A DNA stretch of 64,000 nt, taken from contig NZ_LXYE02000049.1 in assembly GCF_001659685.2 (NCBI RefSeq), positions 50,705 through 114,704 of the forward strand. Reading direction: 5' to 3'. Below are positions 9,702 to 18,017 of the stretch, piece by piece; the first letter of the stretch is position 1, and each line of letters starts with the position of its first letter. The DNA comes from Labilibacter marinus. GTDB taxonomy: Bacteria > Bacteroidota > Bacteroidia > Bacteroidales > Marinilabiliaceae. Under the pieces are notes generated by a model. That model made no database searches. It saw nothing but the letters and a program-made list of their open reading frames with translations, and was not told where the DNA came from. Position numbers and translations under genes: made by a program.

Positions 9702-10808
9702 ATGCAAATCAAATATTTCAATTTTCTAAAACTATCATTCATTGCATTTATAAGCTTAGGCCTTCATGCCTGCTCAGGTGATGATGAAGCAGTTGAATAT
9801 ACTGCTGATTTTACCTATGAGATAGATGGTGAAAATCCAAACCTTGTACATTTTACCAATACTTCGAAAGGAGATTATTTATATCTGCAATGGGACTACG
9901 GCAAGGATGCTGGTTTAGGGGCAAAAGAGTCTGATAAAACATCGGTTCGCTCTATTAATTATCCCCTTAAGGGAAGCTATGAAGTTACGCTGCTTGTTTG
10001 GGGATCAACCAATAATAGTAGCGATACTAAAACCATAACACAAACCATTGAAATAGCGCAAGATGATCCGGATTACTCAGGTGGCAATTTAATTTGGTCA
10101 GATGAGTTTGAAGGCAGCGCTGTAAACCAAGGGAACTGGACTTTTGAAGAAGGTACAGGCGATAACGGTTGGGGTAATCAAGAATTACAATATTATACAA
10201 AGGGAGACAATGTTAGTGTAGCAAATGGTATGTTAAGCATTACCGCAAAAAAAGTGAATGATAATAAAGCTCAAGGCTCATATACATCTACTAGAATGAT
10301 TAGTTGGGGCAAGCAAGAGTTTACCTACGGACGAATTGAAGTGCGTGCAAAATTGCCATCGGGTAAAGGCGTTTGGCCAGCCATTTGGATGTTAGGTGCC
10401 AATTTAAATAGTGTAGGTTGGCCAGCATGTGGCGAAATAGATATTATGGAATATGTGGGCTACCAACCTAATGTAGTTCATGGTACTGTGCATACAACAT
10501 CAGGTTCTGGAGGCAATGGAAATGGAGGCAGTAAAACACTTGAAACGGCAGAAGAAGCTTTCCACATTTACGGATTATTATGGAAGGAAGATGCACTTAC
10601 CTTTTATATCGATTCGCCAGAAAATGTGGTACACACTTATGCGCCTGTTGTAAAAAATGATAGCAACTGGCCATTTAACAAACCTCATTTTTTCATACTC
10701 AATATGGCAGTAGGAGGAACATGGGGTGGAGCACAAGGTATTGACAACTCCATATTTCCGCAAACCATGGAGATTGATTATGTGAGAGTTTACGAACTGG
10801 ATAATTAA
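9702..10808 (+). CDS. GH16 endo-beta-1,3-glucanase (laminarinase-like) lipoprotein with PKD domain
   Basis: 368 residues. The lipoprotein signal ends at SLGLHAC. A PKD-like domain spans about 35-120 (FTYEIDGENPNLVHFTNTS...YLQWDYG). The GH16 jelly roll starts at about 128 (LIWSDEFEGSAVNQGNWTFE). The catalytic ExDxxE motif is intact as EIDIME at residues 245-250, with E245 as nucleophile and E250 as acid/base. WGNQELQYYT and the C-terminal MEIDYVRVYEL are typical of bacterial laminarinases. It probably cuts beta-1,3-glucan at the cell surface before SusCD uptake. The next gene, 36 bp on, encodes a shorter paralogue. Confidence 0.9.
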   Translation: MQIKYFNFLKLSFIAFISLGLHACSGDDEAVEYTADFTYEIDGENPNLVHFTNTSKGDYLYLQWDYGKDAGLGAKESDKTSVRSINYPLKGSYEVTLLVWGSTNNSSDTKTITQTIEIAQDDPDYSGGNLIWSDEFEGSAVNQGNWTFEEGTGDNGWGNQELQYYTKGDNVSVANGMLSITAKKVNDNKAQGSYTSTRMISWGKQEFTYGRIEVRAKLPSGKGVWPAIWMLGANLNSVGWPACGEIDIMEYVGYQPNVVHGTVHTTSGSGGNGNGGSKTLETAEEAFHIYGLLWKEDALTFYIDSPENVVHTYAPVVKNDSNWPFNKPHFFILNMAVGGTWGGAQGIDNSIFPQTMEIDYVRVYELDN

Positions 10809-10844
10809 AAAATAGGAATACAAGTTCCTGTAATTTGAAATAAG

Positions 10845-11642
10845 ATGAAGGGGTTTAATATTATATATATAGTTTTTGTTTGCTTGCTCATGGCAAGTTG
10901 TCAAAACAAAGAGGGGTACGAATTAGTGTGGAGTGATGAATTTGAATACGAAGGCCTACCGAATCCTGAAAAATGGGAATATGATACGCTGGGTAATGCA
11001 TGGGCATGGGGTAATAGTGAACTCCAGCATTACACAGCTTATAGAAAAGAAAACGCAATAGTTAAAGATGGTAAATTGCATATTCGTGCTTTAAAAGAAG
11101 AAGGATTTCCAACTCAGTATACATCGGCTCGACTTATGACCAAAGGAAAAGGCGATTGGTTATACGGCCGAATAGAGGTGCGAGCTAAGGTTAGCCAGGG
11201 AACAGGAATATGGCCAGCTATATGGATGCTACCAAGCGAAAATAAATATGGGAATTGGCCTAAAAGCGGTGAGATAGATATTATGGAACACGTTGGTTAC
11301 GATCCTGATACTATACATTTTACTGTGCATACTGGAGCCTTTAATGGAATGCATAGAACACAAAAATCGAGTAAAGTATTTTTACCAAAAGCCGAAAAGG
11401 AGTTTTATACCTATACGGTAGATTGGACAGAAAATAAATGCGACTTCTATGTGGATGACCGGAAGGTCTTCACTTTTAAAAAAGAATCTGATAATACAGA
11501 TGAGTGGCCATTTAACCACCCTTATTATCTATTACTCAACGTAGCAGTTGGAGGAACATGGGGAGGTATACATGGCGTTGATAACAGCATATTTCCTCAA
11601 GCCATGGAGGTGGATTATGTAAGAGTTTACCAAAAAAAGTAA
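10845..11642 (+). CDS. GH16 endo-beta-1,3-glucanase lipoprotein, single domain
   Basis: 265 residues. The lipobox is LLMASC and the GH16 domain begins almost directly after it (YELVWSDEFEYEGLPNPEKW), so it lacks the PKD module of the preceding paralogue. The catalytic motif EIDIME lies at residues 143-148, with E143 and E148 the expected nucleophile and acid/base. WGNSELQHYT, YGRIEVRAKVSQGTGIWPAIWM and MEVDYVRVYQKK are diagnostic. The two GH16 proteins share much of the catalytic core, which suggests duplication within the PUL followed by loss or gain of the PKD module. Whether it is an endo-enzyme on polymer or on oligomers cannot be told from sequence. Confidence 0.9.
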   Translation: MKGFNIIYIVFVCLLMASCQNKEGYELVWSDEFEYEGLPNPEKWEYDTLGNAWAWGNSELQHYTAYRKENAIVKDGKLHIRALKEEGFPTQYTSARLMTKGKGDWLYGRIEVRAKVSQGTGIWPAIWMLPSENKYGNWPKSGEIDIMEHVGYDPDTIHFTVHTGAFNGMHRTQKSSKVFLPKAEKEFYTYTVDWTENKCDFYVDDRKVFTFKKESDNTDEWPFNHPYYLLLNVAVGGTWGGIHGVDNSIFPQAMEVDYVRVYQKK

Positions 11643-12104
11643 CGAATCAATTTCGCTGACAAAAGGAGCAATACTGCTGCTTTACAGGAATCTTACACCC
11701 TAAACTAAAGTGAAAAAGTATGGCCTCAACCGAGTCTTTTTTAAGATAAAAGGTTTGAGTTATAAAGTTCAAATATCAGGCTTGTGAAGTCATAAAAATC
11801 AAGGAGTATACTTTTTGTAAATGACTGTTTTTATGACAAGCATAATGAAGTAGTTGACTTTATAATCAAACACTAAATAGGCTATTTTGATTAGACATTT
11901 AAAGTGTACAAAAAAGTACCATTTACATATACAGTTCATTAAATCATTTTATGGAATCCCTTTATAAGTGATTTATAATAAACCAATAATGTTTTTAGGA
12001 TGAAGACATGGTTAAGTATTAAAAACATATGATGGAGAATAGAAATTGGACACCTCCATTTTTATCAGTTCTGATACTTGATACTAATTTTTAAACACAG
12101 AAAA
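11643..12104. other. 462-bp leader region before the phosphorylase gene
   Basis: No credible gene here. The region is A/T-rich and holds a bulged inverted repeat (11783-11841) and, at its 3' end, the shared start-proximal sequence described separately. No hairpin followed by a T tract was seen after the GH16 gene, so read-through is possible. Confidence 0.5.
11783..11841. repeat. Inverted repeat in the phosphorylase leader
   Basis: GTCATAAAAA (11789-11798) pairs exactly with TTTTTATGAC (11828-11837) across a 29-base loop. The stem continues outward: GCTTG on the left pairs with AAGC on the right, with a 4-base TGAA bulge on the left side. It could be an operator or an RNA stem. No known family was recognised. 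Confidence 0.45.
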
Positions 12105-12107
12105 ATG
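12080..12107 (+). promoter_or_regulatory. Shared start-proximal motif, copy A
   Basis: GATACTAATTTTTAAA at 12080-12095 sits 9 bases before the ATG of the phosphorylase gene. The same 16 bases occur before the GH30 gene (20736-20751). The TAATTTTTA core also precedes the third GH17 and the GH3 genes. Confidence 0.5.
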
Positions 12108-15100
12108 AAAAGTATTTATTTAGGAAATACGAATCTGAATAACACAGAAAAAGAAGTAAAAGGGGAATTTGTAATTATTGATAATGAGAAGTTTTACAAA
12201 ATCAATAACTATGATAAAATGCCTGACTTTTTTATGAGCATTGTAAGTGATTCCGATCACTGGATGTTTATATCAAGCAATGGGTCATTGTCGGCTGGTA
12301 GAAAAAACAGAGATAATGCTTTGTTTCCTTATTACACCGACGATAAAATTCACGATTACAAAGGAAAAACAGGAAGTAATACCATATTGTTGGTTGACCA
12401 AGAAGATAAAACTTTATTGTGGCAACCTTTTATCGAAGAGCTAAGTGTATACCAAATAGAACGGAACTTATACAAAAACATTTACGGTAATAAAATCATA
12501 TTTGAAGAAATCAATTATGATCTAGGTATCGCCTTTAAGTATGAGTGGAGCTATACCGAAAAGTTTGGTTTTGTAAAGCAATCTCAGCTTAGTAATATAA
12601 CGGATAAGCAAATTCAGCTATCGTTTCTAGATGGAATTAAAAATATACTTCCTTATGGAATTGATTTTGATTTTCAGAATACCTACAGTAATTTATTAGA
12701 TGCTTACAAAAAAAATGAACTGTTAGAAAAAACAGGCTTGGGTTTATTTATGCTCAGTTCTATACCTGTTGATAGAGCAGAGCCCAGTGAATCATTAAAA
12801 ACAACCACGGTTTGGTCGCATGGTTTAGCGGATAGAAAAATTCTATTATCAGATAAGCAGGTAGCCAATTTTAAAAAGGGTTGTACAGTTGAAACTGAAA
12901 TAGATATTAGAGCTGCCAGAGGTGCATATTATTTAAATGCTGAAATTTTACTTAACGGAAAAACTTCGCAGGAGTGGATGATAGTAGCTGAAATTAATCA
13001 GGATAGTGCTGCTGTAGCAAATTTAAACACCCAGCTGGGAAATATTAATATAGTTGAATCTGTAAAAAATGACATACAGTTAGGAACCGAAAATCTAATT
13101 AAGATTGTTTCTGATGCCGATGGTTTACAGTTAGGAAATGATACTCTTTCATCTGCACGTCATTTTTCAAATACCATGTTTAACGTTATGCGTGGCGGTA
13201 TTTTTAATAAAGACTATAAAGTAAATAGTGCCGATTTTAAACTTTATGTAGGTCAAACAAATAAGCAAGTTCTAAATAGAGTATCAGATGCTATCGATGC
13301 ACTTCCTGTAGAAATTAATTATCCAGAATTATGTGCTTGGGCAATGGATTGTGGTGATGTGGATTTATTGCGAATTGCCAATGAGTATTTACCATTAACG
13401 TTTAGTCGTAGGCATGGCGACCCAAGTCGTCCTTGGAATCAATTTGCTATAGAAACAAAAAATGAAGACGGTTCACCAAAGTTAAACTATCAAGGTAACT
13501 GGCGCGATATCTTTCAGAATTGGGAAGCATTGGCTGTTTCATACCCAGAGTTTGTAGAAGGTATGATTAGTAAATTTGTGAATGCTTCCACAGCAGATGG
13601 TTATAATCCATACCGAATTACACGCGAAGGTATTGATTGGGAATGTCCCGATCCTGAAGATCCATGGGCGTACATAGGTTATTGGGGCGATCATCAGATT
13701 ATTTATCTGCAAAAGTTTCTGGAGTTATCAAAAGCTTATCACCCAGGTAAATTAAACGATCTGCTTGCTAAGGAGATGTTTGTTTACGCCAATGTTCCGT
13801 ATCGTATAAAATCATATAAAGATATTGTAGCTAATCCGCAAGACACCATCACCTTTGATGTTGATTTAAACACCCAAATAAAGGAGCGTGTTGCAGATAC
13901 TGGAGCGGATGCCCGTATGCTTTGGAGTGCTGATGGCGAGCTTTACAAAGTGAATCTTAGCGAAAAGATTCTGGTTACCCTATTATCTAAACTAAGCAAC
14001 TTTATTCCTGAAGCAGGTATTTGGTTAAATACGCAGCGCCCAGAGTGGAATGATGCCAACAATGCATTGGTAGGTAATGGAGTTTCTATGGTTACCTTGT
14101 ATTATATCCGTCGTTTCTTAAAATTTTGGTCGGAGCAGTTTGCCGAAAATATGCAGCAAGAAGTTCTTATCTCAGAAGAAGTTGTTGAGTTACTCAGTAC
14201 CATTCATAATCTGTTCGATACAAAAAAAGATATTCTTAAAGTTGGATTTTCTGATGAAGATAGAAGACACTTTGCAGATGTTCTTGGCCTAGCAGGAGAA
14301 AAATACAGAAATAATATTTACAAGTATGGCTTCTCTGGTGATAAGAAAACCATAGCCGTAAGTCAGTTGGTTGACTTTGCTAATGTAGCGTTATCGTATA
14401 TGGATCAATCCATTAACGCGAATAAACGTAGCGATGGATTATACCATTCATATAACCTTATTTCATTTGCGGAGAAAACTACATCTATCCGTTATTTATA
14501 CGAAATGTTAGAGGGTCAAGTAGCTGTATTGAGTTCTGGTTATTTAAATGCTTCAGAGAGTCTTTCAGTATTGGATGCCCTTAAAGCAAGTGCATTATTC
14601 AGAGAAGATCAATATAGTTATATCCTTTATCCAGATAGGCAACTAGCCCGTTTTGAAGATAAAAACACCATCCCTACAGAAAAAGTACAAAGCTCAGCAT
14701 TATTGAGCCAGCTAGTAAAAGATGGAGATACATCTATTTTAAAGAAAGATTTAAGCGGAGCGTATCACTTAAATGGAGCTTTGCGTAATGCCGATGTTTT
14801 AAAAACAGCCATTGATGATTTAGATAAAGCAAAGTACGCTAAGTTAATAGCATCTGATAAAAACCAAGTATTAGATATTTACGAAGAGATGTTTGATCAT
14901 CAATCATTCACAGGACGTTCAGGTACATTTTATGGATACGAAGGTTTAGGAAGTATCTATTGGCATATGGTTTCTAAGCTTTTATTAGCAACACAAGAAA
15001 GCTACTTTGGTGCCATTGAAGAAGGCGCCAATGCCGAGTTGCAAGGTAGAATAAAACAACATTACTACGAGATAAAAGCGGGTATAGGAATTTATAAATC

Positions 15101-15548
15101 TCCAGAATTATATGGTGCATTTCCAACTGATGCATATTCTCATTCGCCTGGAGGAGCAGGAGCTAAACAGCCTGGTATGACGGGTCAAGTGAAAGAAGAT
15201 GTAATTGCTCGTTTGGCCGAGCTGGGGGTGTCAGTTAAAGATGGAAAAATCCATTTTAACACAGCCTTAATCAATCATAACGATGTACTGACTGAAGCAA
15301 CCAGCTTTGAGTTTTACAATATAGTAGGAGAACGAAAAGAGCTTGCTTTAAAATCGGGTCAATTGGCTTATACTTTTTGTAAGGTGCCCGTGGTGTATAC
15401 GCAAGGTGTAAGTTCTCAAATAGAAGTTCTATTCGCAAACGGAAAATCCACCCTTTTTAAAGGTAACTGTATCGATACAGAGATTAGTAATAAAATATTT
15501 AATCGCCTCGGTGAAGTTAGTCAAGTTAAGGTTGTATTAACGGAATAA
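12105..15548 (+). CDS. GH94-like disaccharide/oligosaccharide phosphorylase, probably GH149 beta-1,3-glucan phosphorylase
   Basis: 1147 residues from the ATG at 12105; an in-frame TTG lies upstream at 12078. It has no signal peptide, so it is cytosolic. The catalytic acid lies in RPEWNDANNALVGNGVS, with D650 equivalent to the GH94 general-acid Asp. The (alpha/alpha)6 barrel follows, then conserved FTGRSGTFYGYEGLGSIYWH and HSPGGAGAKQPGMTGQVKED segments expected to bind phosphate and sugar. The length, about 1100 residues, and the beta-glucan PUL setting fit GH149 better than GH94 laminaribiose phosphorylase (about 900). The reaction would be reversible phosphorolysis of beta-1,3-gluco-oligosaccharides to glucose 1-phosphate. 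The family call rests on recall of length and motifs; GH161 or a GH94 branch is possible. Confidence 0.75.
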   Translation: MKSIYLGNTNLNNTEKEVKGEFVIIDNEKFYKINNYDKMPDFFMSIVSDSDHWMFISSNGSLSAGRKNRDNALFPYYTDDKIHDYKGKTGSNTILLVDQEDKTLLWQPFIEELSVYQIERNLYKNIYGNKIIFEEINYDLGIAFKYEWSYTEKFGFVKQSQLSNITDKQIQLSFLDGIKNILPYGIDFDFQNTYSNLLDAYKKNELLEKTGLGLFMLSSIPVDRAEPSESLKTTTVWSHGLADRKILLSDKQVANFKKGCTVETEIDIRAARGAYYLNAEILLNGKTSQEWMIVAEINQDSAAVANLNTQLGNINIVESVKNDIQLGTENLIKIVSDADGLQLGNDTLSSARHFSNTMFNVMRGGIFNKDYKVNSADFKLYVGQTNKQVLNRVSDAIDALPVEINYPELCAWAMDCGDVDLLRIANEYLPLTFSRRHGDPSRPWNQFAIETKNEDGSPKLNYQGNWRDIFQNWEALAVSYPEFVEGMISKFVNASTADGYNPYRITREGIDWECPDPEDPWAYIGYWGDHQIIYLQKFLELSKAYHPGKLNDLLAKEMFVYANVPYRIKSYKDIVANPQDTITFDVDLNTQIKERVADTGADARMLWSADGELYKVNLSEKILVTLLSKLSNFIPEAGIWLNTQRPEWNDANNALVGNGVSMVTLYYIRRFLKFWSEQFAENMQQEVLISEEVVELLSTIHNLFDTKKDILKVGFSDEDRRHFADVLGLAGEKYRNNIYKYGFSGDKKTIAVSQLVDFANVALSYMDQSINANKRSDGLYHSYNLISFAEKTTSIRYLYEMLEGQVAVLSSGYLNASESLSVLDALKASALFREDQYSYILYPDRQLARFEDKNTIPTEKVQSSALLSQLVKDGDTSILKKDLSGAYHLNGALRNADVLKTAIDDLDKAKYAKLIASDKNQVLDIYEEMFDHQSFTGRSGTFYGYEGLGSIYWHMVSKLLLATQESYFGAIEEGANAELQGRIKQHYYEIKAGIGIYKSPELYGAFPTDAYSHSPGGAGAKQPGMTGQVKEDVIARLAELGVSVKDGKIHFNTALINHNDVLTEATSFEFYNIVGERKELALKSGQLAYTFCKVPVVYTQGVSSQIEVLFANGKSTLFKGNCIDTEISNKIFNRLGEVSQVKVVLTE

Positions 15549-15569
15549 TGGTAGTGCATCCGAGGTGAT

Positions 15570-15603
15570 TTAATACTCAGGGCTTAAAATCGCTGAGTAT
15601 TAA
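15570..15603. repeat. Perfect 11-bp inverted repeat before the first GH17 gene
   Basis: TTAATACTCAG (15570-15580) and CTGAGTATTAA (15593-15603) pair perfectly around a 12-base loop. It lies 22 bases after the phosphorylase stop. No run of T follows, so it is not a typical terminator; it may be an operator or an mRNA-stabilising stem. Confidence 0.55.
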
Positions 15604-15687
15604 TATCAAAATAGCTTACTGTTTTTATAAATAGTAGAGAAATGAAATCGCATTGATAACAGGAGTATAAACAAATTATTAATAGTC

Positions 15688-16575
15688 ATGTCAGCAAGGA
15701 AAGAATACATAAGGTCACTTTACGGAAACAATTTTTCAGGTAAAAACATCAGCGATTTATTGCCTTTGTACAAAGATACTTTACAACAAGGCATGCATGG
15801 CATATGTATGAGCCCCTATGTAGAAGGTCAAGAGCCAGGCGATCAGTTAAGTATAGAGCAAATTGAACGTCGATTGGAAATTATAAAACCTTATGCCAAA
15901 TGGGTAAGGACTTTTTCTTGTACAGAGGGGAATGAACTGATTCCTTCAATAGCCAAGCAAAAAGGAATGAAGACTTTGGTAGGTGCATGGTTAGGAACGG
16001 ATTCTAAAATCAACGAGCAAGAAATTACCAATGTGATAAAAGTAGCTAAAGCAGGCCATGCTGATATAGTAGCTGTAGGTAACGAAGTGCTTTATCGCGA
16101 GGATTTATCAGAGGAAGAACTGTTAGCTTTTATCAAACGAGTGAAAGATGAATTACCCGGTATACCAGTGGGTTATGTAGATGCTTATTATGAGTTCTGT
16201 AATAGAGAAACTGTGGCAGATGCTTGCGATGTGATTTTAGCTAACTGTTATCCTTTCTGGGAAGGGTGTTCGTTAGAAGATTCATTCCTCTACATGAAAG
16301 ATATGTACCGAAGAGCCTTGATGGCAGCCAAAGGCAAAAAGGTAATTATTACAGAAACAGGATGGCCCAATGCAGGTGGTGGTTATTACGGTGCAGAAGC
16401 ATCGACTGAAAATGCGATCAAATATTTTATCAATGCACAATCATGGTCCAATAAGGAGGATATAGAAATGTTCTATTTCTCATCCTTTGATGAAGCTTGG
16501 AAGACCTCTGCTGAAGGTGATGTTGGTGCATTCTGGGGTATTTGGGATAAAGATGAGAAGCTAAAGTATTTGTAA
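15688..16575 (+). CDS. GH17-family glucanase/transglucosylase without signal peptide (cytosolic)
   Basis: 295 residues, an entire GH17 TIM barrel with no N-terminal signal. The acid/base Glu is E133 in AVGNEVLY and the nucleophile is E223 in ITETGWP; both match the GH17 pattern. It differs clearly in sequence from the next two GH17 genes (for example it starts LYGNNFSGKNISDLLPLYKD and keeps YPFWEG rather than YPVWE), so it is a separate branch. GH17 members hydrolyse or transglycosylate beta-1,3-glucan. Being cytosolic beside a phosphorylase, it may shorten or rearrange imported oligosaccharides; the role is inferred. Confidence 0.85.
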   Translation: MSARKEYIRSLYGNNFSGKNISDLLPLYKDTLQQGMHGICMSPYVEGQEPGDQLSIEQIERRLEIIKPYAKWVRTFSCTEGNELIPSIAKQKGMKTLVGAWLGTDSKINEQEITNVIKVAKAGHADIVAVGNEVLYREDLSEEELLAFIKRVKDELPGIPVGYVDAYYEFCNRETVADACDVILANCYPFWEGCSLEDSFLYMKDMYRRALMAAKGKKVIITETGWPNAGGGYYGAEASTENAIKYFINAQSWSNKEDIEMFYFSSFDEAWKTSAEGDVGAFWGIWDKDEKLKYL

Positions 16576-16749
16576 GAAAGAGGTATCAATAATAAAGCAC
16601 CAGAGAGGCGCAATGTTATAGCTTAGGACAGGGTCCTAGCTTGATTATCAGAATCAACCCGACGTATGGCCTGTTTATTATATCAACAATGAAACTTTGC
16701 GTCGGAAACTAGAAATAGTGAACAAACAAGTTGATACTTATTGAAAAAT
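16576..16749 (+). ncRNA. Candidate structured leader of the second GH17 gene
   Basis: Three stem-loops lie in series before the ATG at 16750. The first is TAGGAC...GTCCTA inside 16621-16640, flanked by GC/GC with one bulged T. The second is TTGATT-ATCAG-AATCAA (16641-16657). The third is CCGACG (16659-16664) with CGTCGG (16700-16705), enclosing a GTTT/AAAC pair. The first two abut with no gap. I recognise no Rfam class. This could be a regulatory RNA leader or several DNA operators. Confidence 0.35.
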
Positions 16750-17670
16750 ATGAAAATAAAAGATATAAATATTGAGCCAGGAAGGGCGATTTGTTATTCG
16801 GGTTTCCGAGAAGGACAAGCGCCTGGAGCTGTATATCCAAGCTACGATCAAATAAAAGAGGATTTATTGATTTTGCAAGGTCATTGGAAATATCTGAGAC
16901 TATACGATTGTGATGAGCATACCGACATAGTGCTGGAAGTTATCAATAACGAAAAGCTTGATTTTAAAGTGATGTTGGGAGCTTATATCGTAGCTGAGAT
17001 GAATAATTTTGGTTGTCCTTGGGGAGGAACATATCCTCCAGAGGAGTTAGCCGCCAATAAAGAAAATAATCTGTTTCAGATAAAGAAGTTGATTAAAAAA
17101 GCCAATGCATATCCAAGCATAGTATGCTCACTTTCTGTAGGTAACGAAGCCACGGTTCACTGGACGGATCATTATGTTCCTGTTGATAGTGTGATTGAAT
17201 ATGTAAGGATGGTAAAAAAAGAATGTAAGCAAGCAGTTACTTTTTGCGAAAACTATGTGCCTTGGCACGATAAGCTAAAACGATTGGTGGATGAGGTTGA
17301 TTTTATTTCTATCCATACTTATCCAGTTTGGGAGTACAAACACATTCATGAATCCCTAGAGTATACCAAACAAAACTATTATGGTATTGCAGATAAGTAC
17401 CCACATAAGCCTGTGGTGATTACCGAAGCTGGTTGGGCCACTAACTCAAACGGGAGAGGAATTGACCCTGGTAATGTAAGTGAGGATTTACAATCTATTT
17501 ATTATAACGATTTAGTCGATTGGAGCGACAAGGAAGGGATACTAACTTTTGTTTTTGAAGCTTTTGACGAACCATGGAAGGGTTCGCCAGATGCCAACGA
17601 ACCAGAAAAACATTGGGGTTTATTTACTGTAGATCGCAAACCAAAAAAGGTAATGAATCATTTGCTTTAA
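16750..17670 (+). CDS. GH17-family glucanase without signal peptide (cytosolic)
   Basis: 306 residues from the ATG at 16750, chosen over an in-frame TTG at 16741. GH17 residues are present: acid/base E133 in SVGNEATVHW and nucleophile E226 in VVITEAGWATNS. The start, ICYSGFREGQAPG, and the end, HWGLFTVDRKPKKVM, closely match the third GH17 of the locus. That one has a lipoprotein signal, so the two look like paralogues sent to different compartments. No signal peptide is seen here. The substrate is expected to be short beta-1,3-gluco-oligosaccharides, by context. Confidence 0.87.
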   Translation: MKIKDINIEPGRAICYSGFREGQAPGAVYPSYDQIKEDLLILQGHWKYLRLYDCDEHTDIVLEVINNEKLDFKVMLGAYIVAEMNNFGCPWGGTYPPEELAANKENNLFQIKKLIKKANAYPSIVCSLSVGNEATVHWTDHYVPVDSVIEYVRMVKKECKQAVTFCENYVPWHDKLKRLVDEVDFISIHTYPVWEYKHIHESLEYTKQNYYGIADKYPHKPVVITEAGWATNSNGRGIDPGNVSEDLQSIYYNDLVDWSDKEGILTFVFEAFDEPWKGSPDANEPEKHWGLFTVDRKPKKVMNHLL

Positions 17671-18011
17671 GGTAAATATTCAACTATTGAGTTAAAAGGA
17701 GGCAGTTATATGCGCAAGTATTAGAGATGTAAATCAAGCCTTGAAAGGGAGATATCATAATAGCTCAGTACAAGGTCCTGGGAATATGAACCAAAACCAA
17801 ATCTACGCATCGCTTGAGTGAGAAATGTACTAAAGAGCTTTGCTTTGGATATATAGGCGGGTTCCTGAATGTGCAGAAATTTTCGGCACATTTTACTAAT
17901 ACAAAAATTATAAACAGATGAAACCGGCATGGCTGGAGCAAATAATTGGATCACACAGGAAGACGATTGGGATTTGCGCTGATTATCACGGTTTTGTTAA
18001 TTTTTAAACAT
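17671..18011 (+). other. 341-bp structured leader of the GH17 lipoprotein gene
   Basis: No credible gene. AGCTCAGTAC (17762-17771) pairs with GTACT-AAA-GAGCT (17827-17839), a 10-bp stem with a 3-base bulge around a 55-base loop. Further down is a near-perfect 25-bp palindrome at 17868-17892 (AATGTGC...GCACATT, with GAAA/TTTC nested inside). The shared start-proximal motif ends the region. Function unknown. Confidence 0.4.
17868..17892. repeat. 25-bp near-perfect palindrome
   Basis: AATGTGC (17868-17874) and GCACATT (17886-17892) enclose GAAA-T-TTTC, leaving one A/G mismatch on the axis arms. The symmetry is typical of a dimeric repressor operator, about 120 bases before the ATG. No cognate regulator is encoded nearby other than the PUL sensor. 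Confidence 0.45.
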
Positions 18012-18017
18012 ATGAAA
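17991..18017 (+). promoter_or_regulatory. Shared start-proximal motif, copy B
   Basis: GTTTTGTTAATTTTTAAACA (17991-18010) is followed at once by TATGAAA, which includes the ATG at 18012. Against copy D (22397-22423) it differs at only two of 27 positions. The match spans the start codon, so it may be a translation-initiation element. Confidence 0.55.

Noticed and set aside
10578..10904. 108-codon - strand frame across the two GH16 genes
   Set aside because: It overlaps the conserved GH16 C-terminus and N-terminus on the other strand and has no recognisable features.
11643..12104. Known riboswitch in the PUL leader
   Set aside because: None of the conserved cores of the common riboswitch classes could be found; only inverted repeats are evident.
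15570..15603. Terminator after the phosphorylase gene
   Set aside because: The stem is perfect but no T run follows on either strand.
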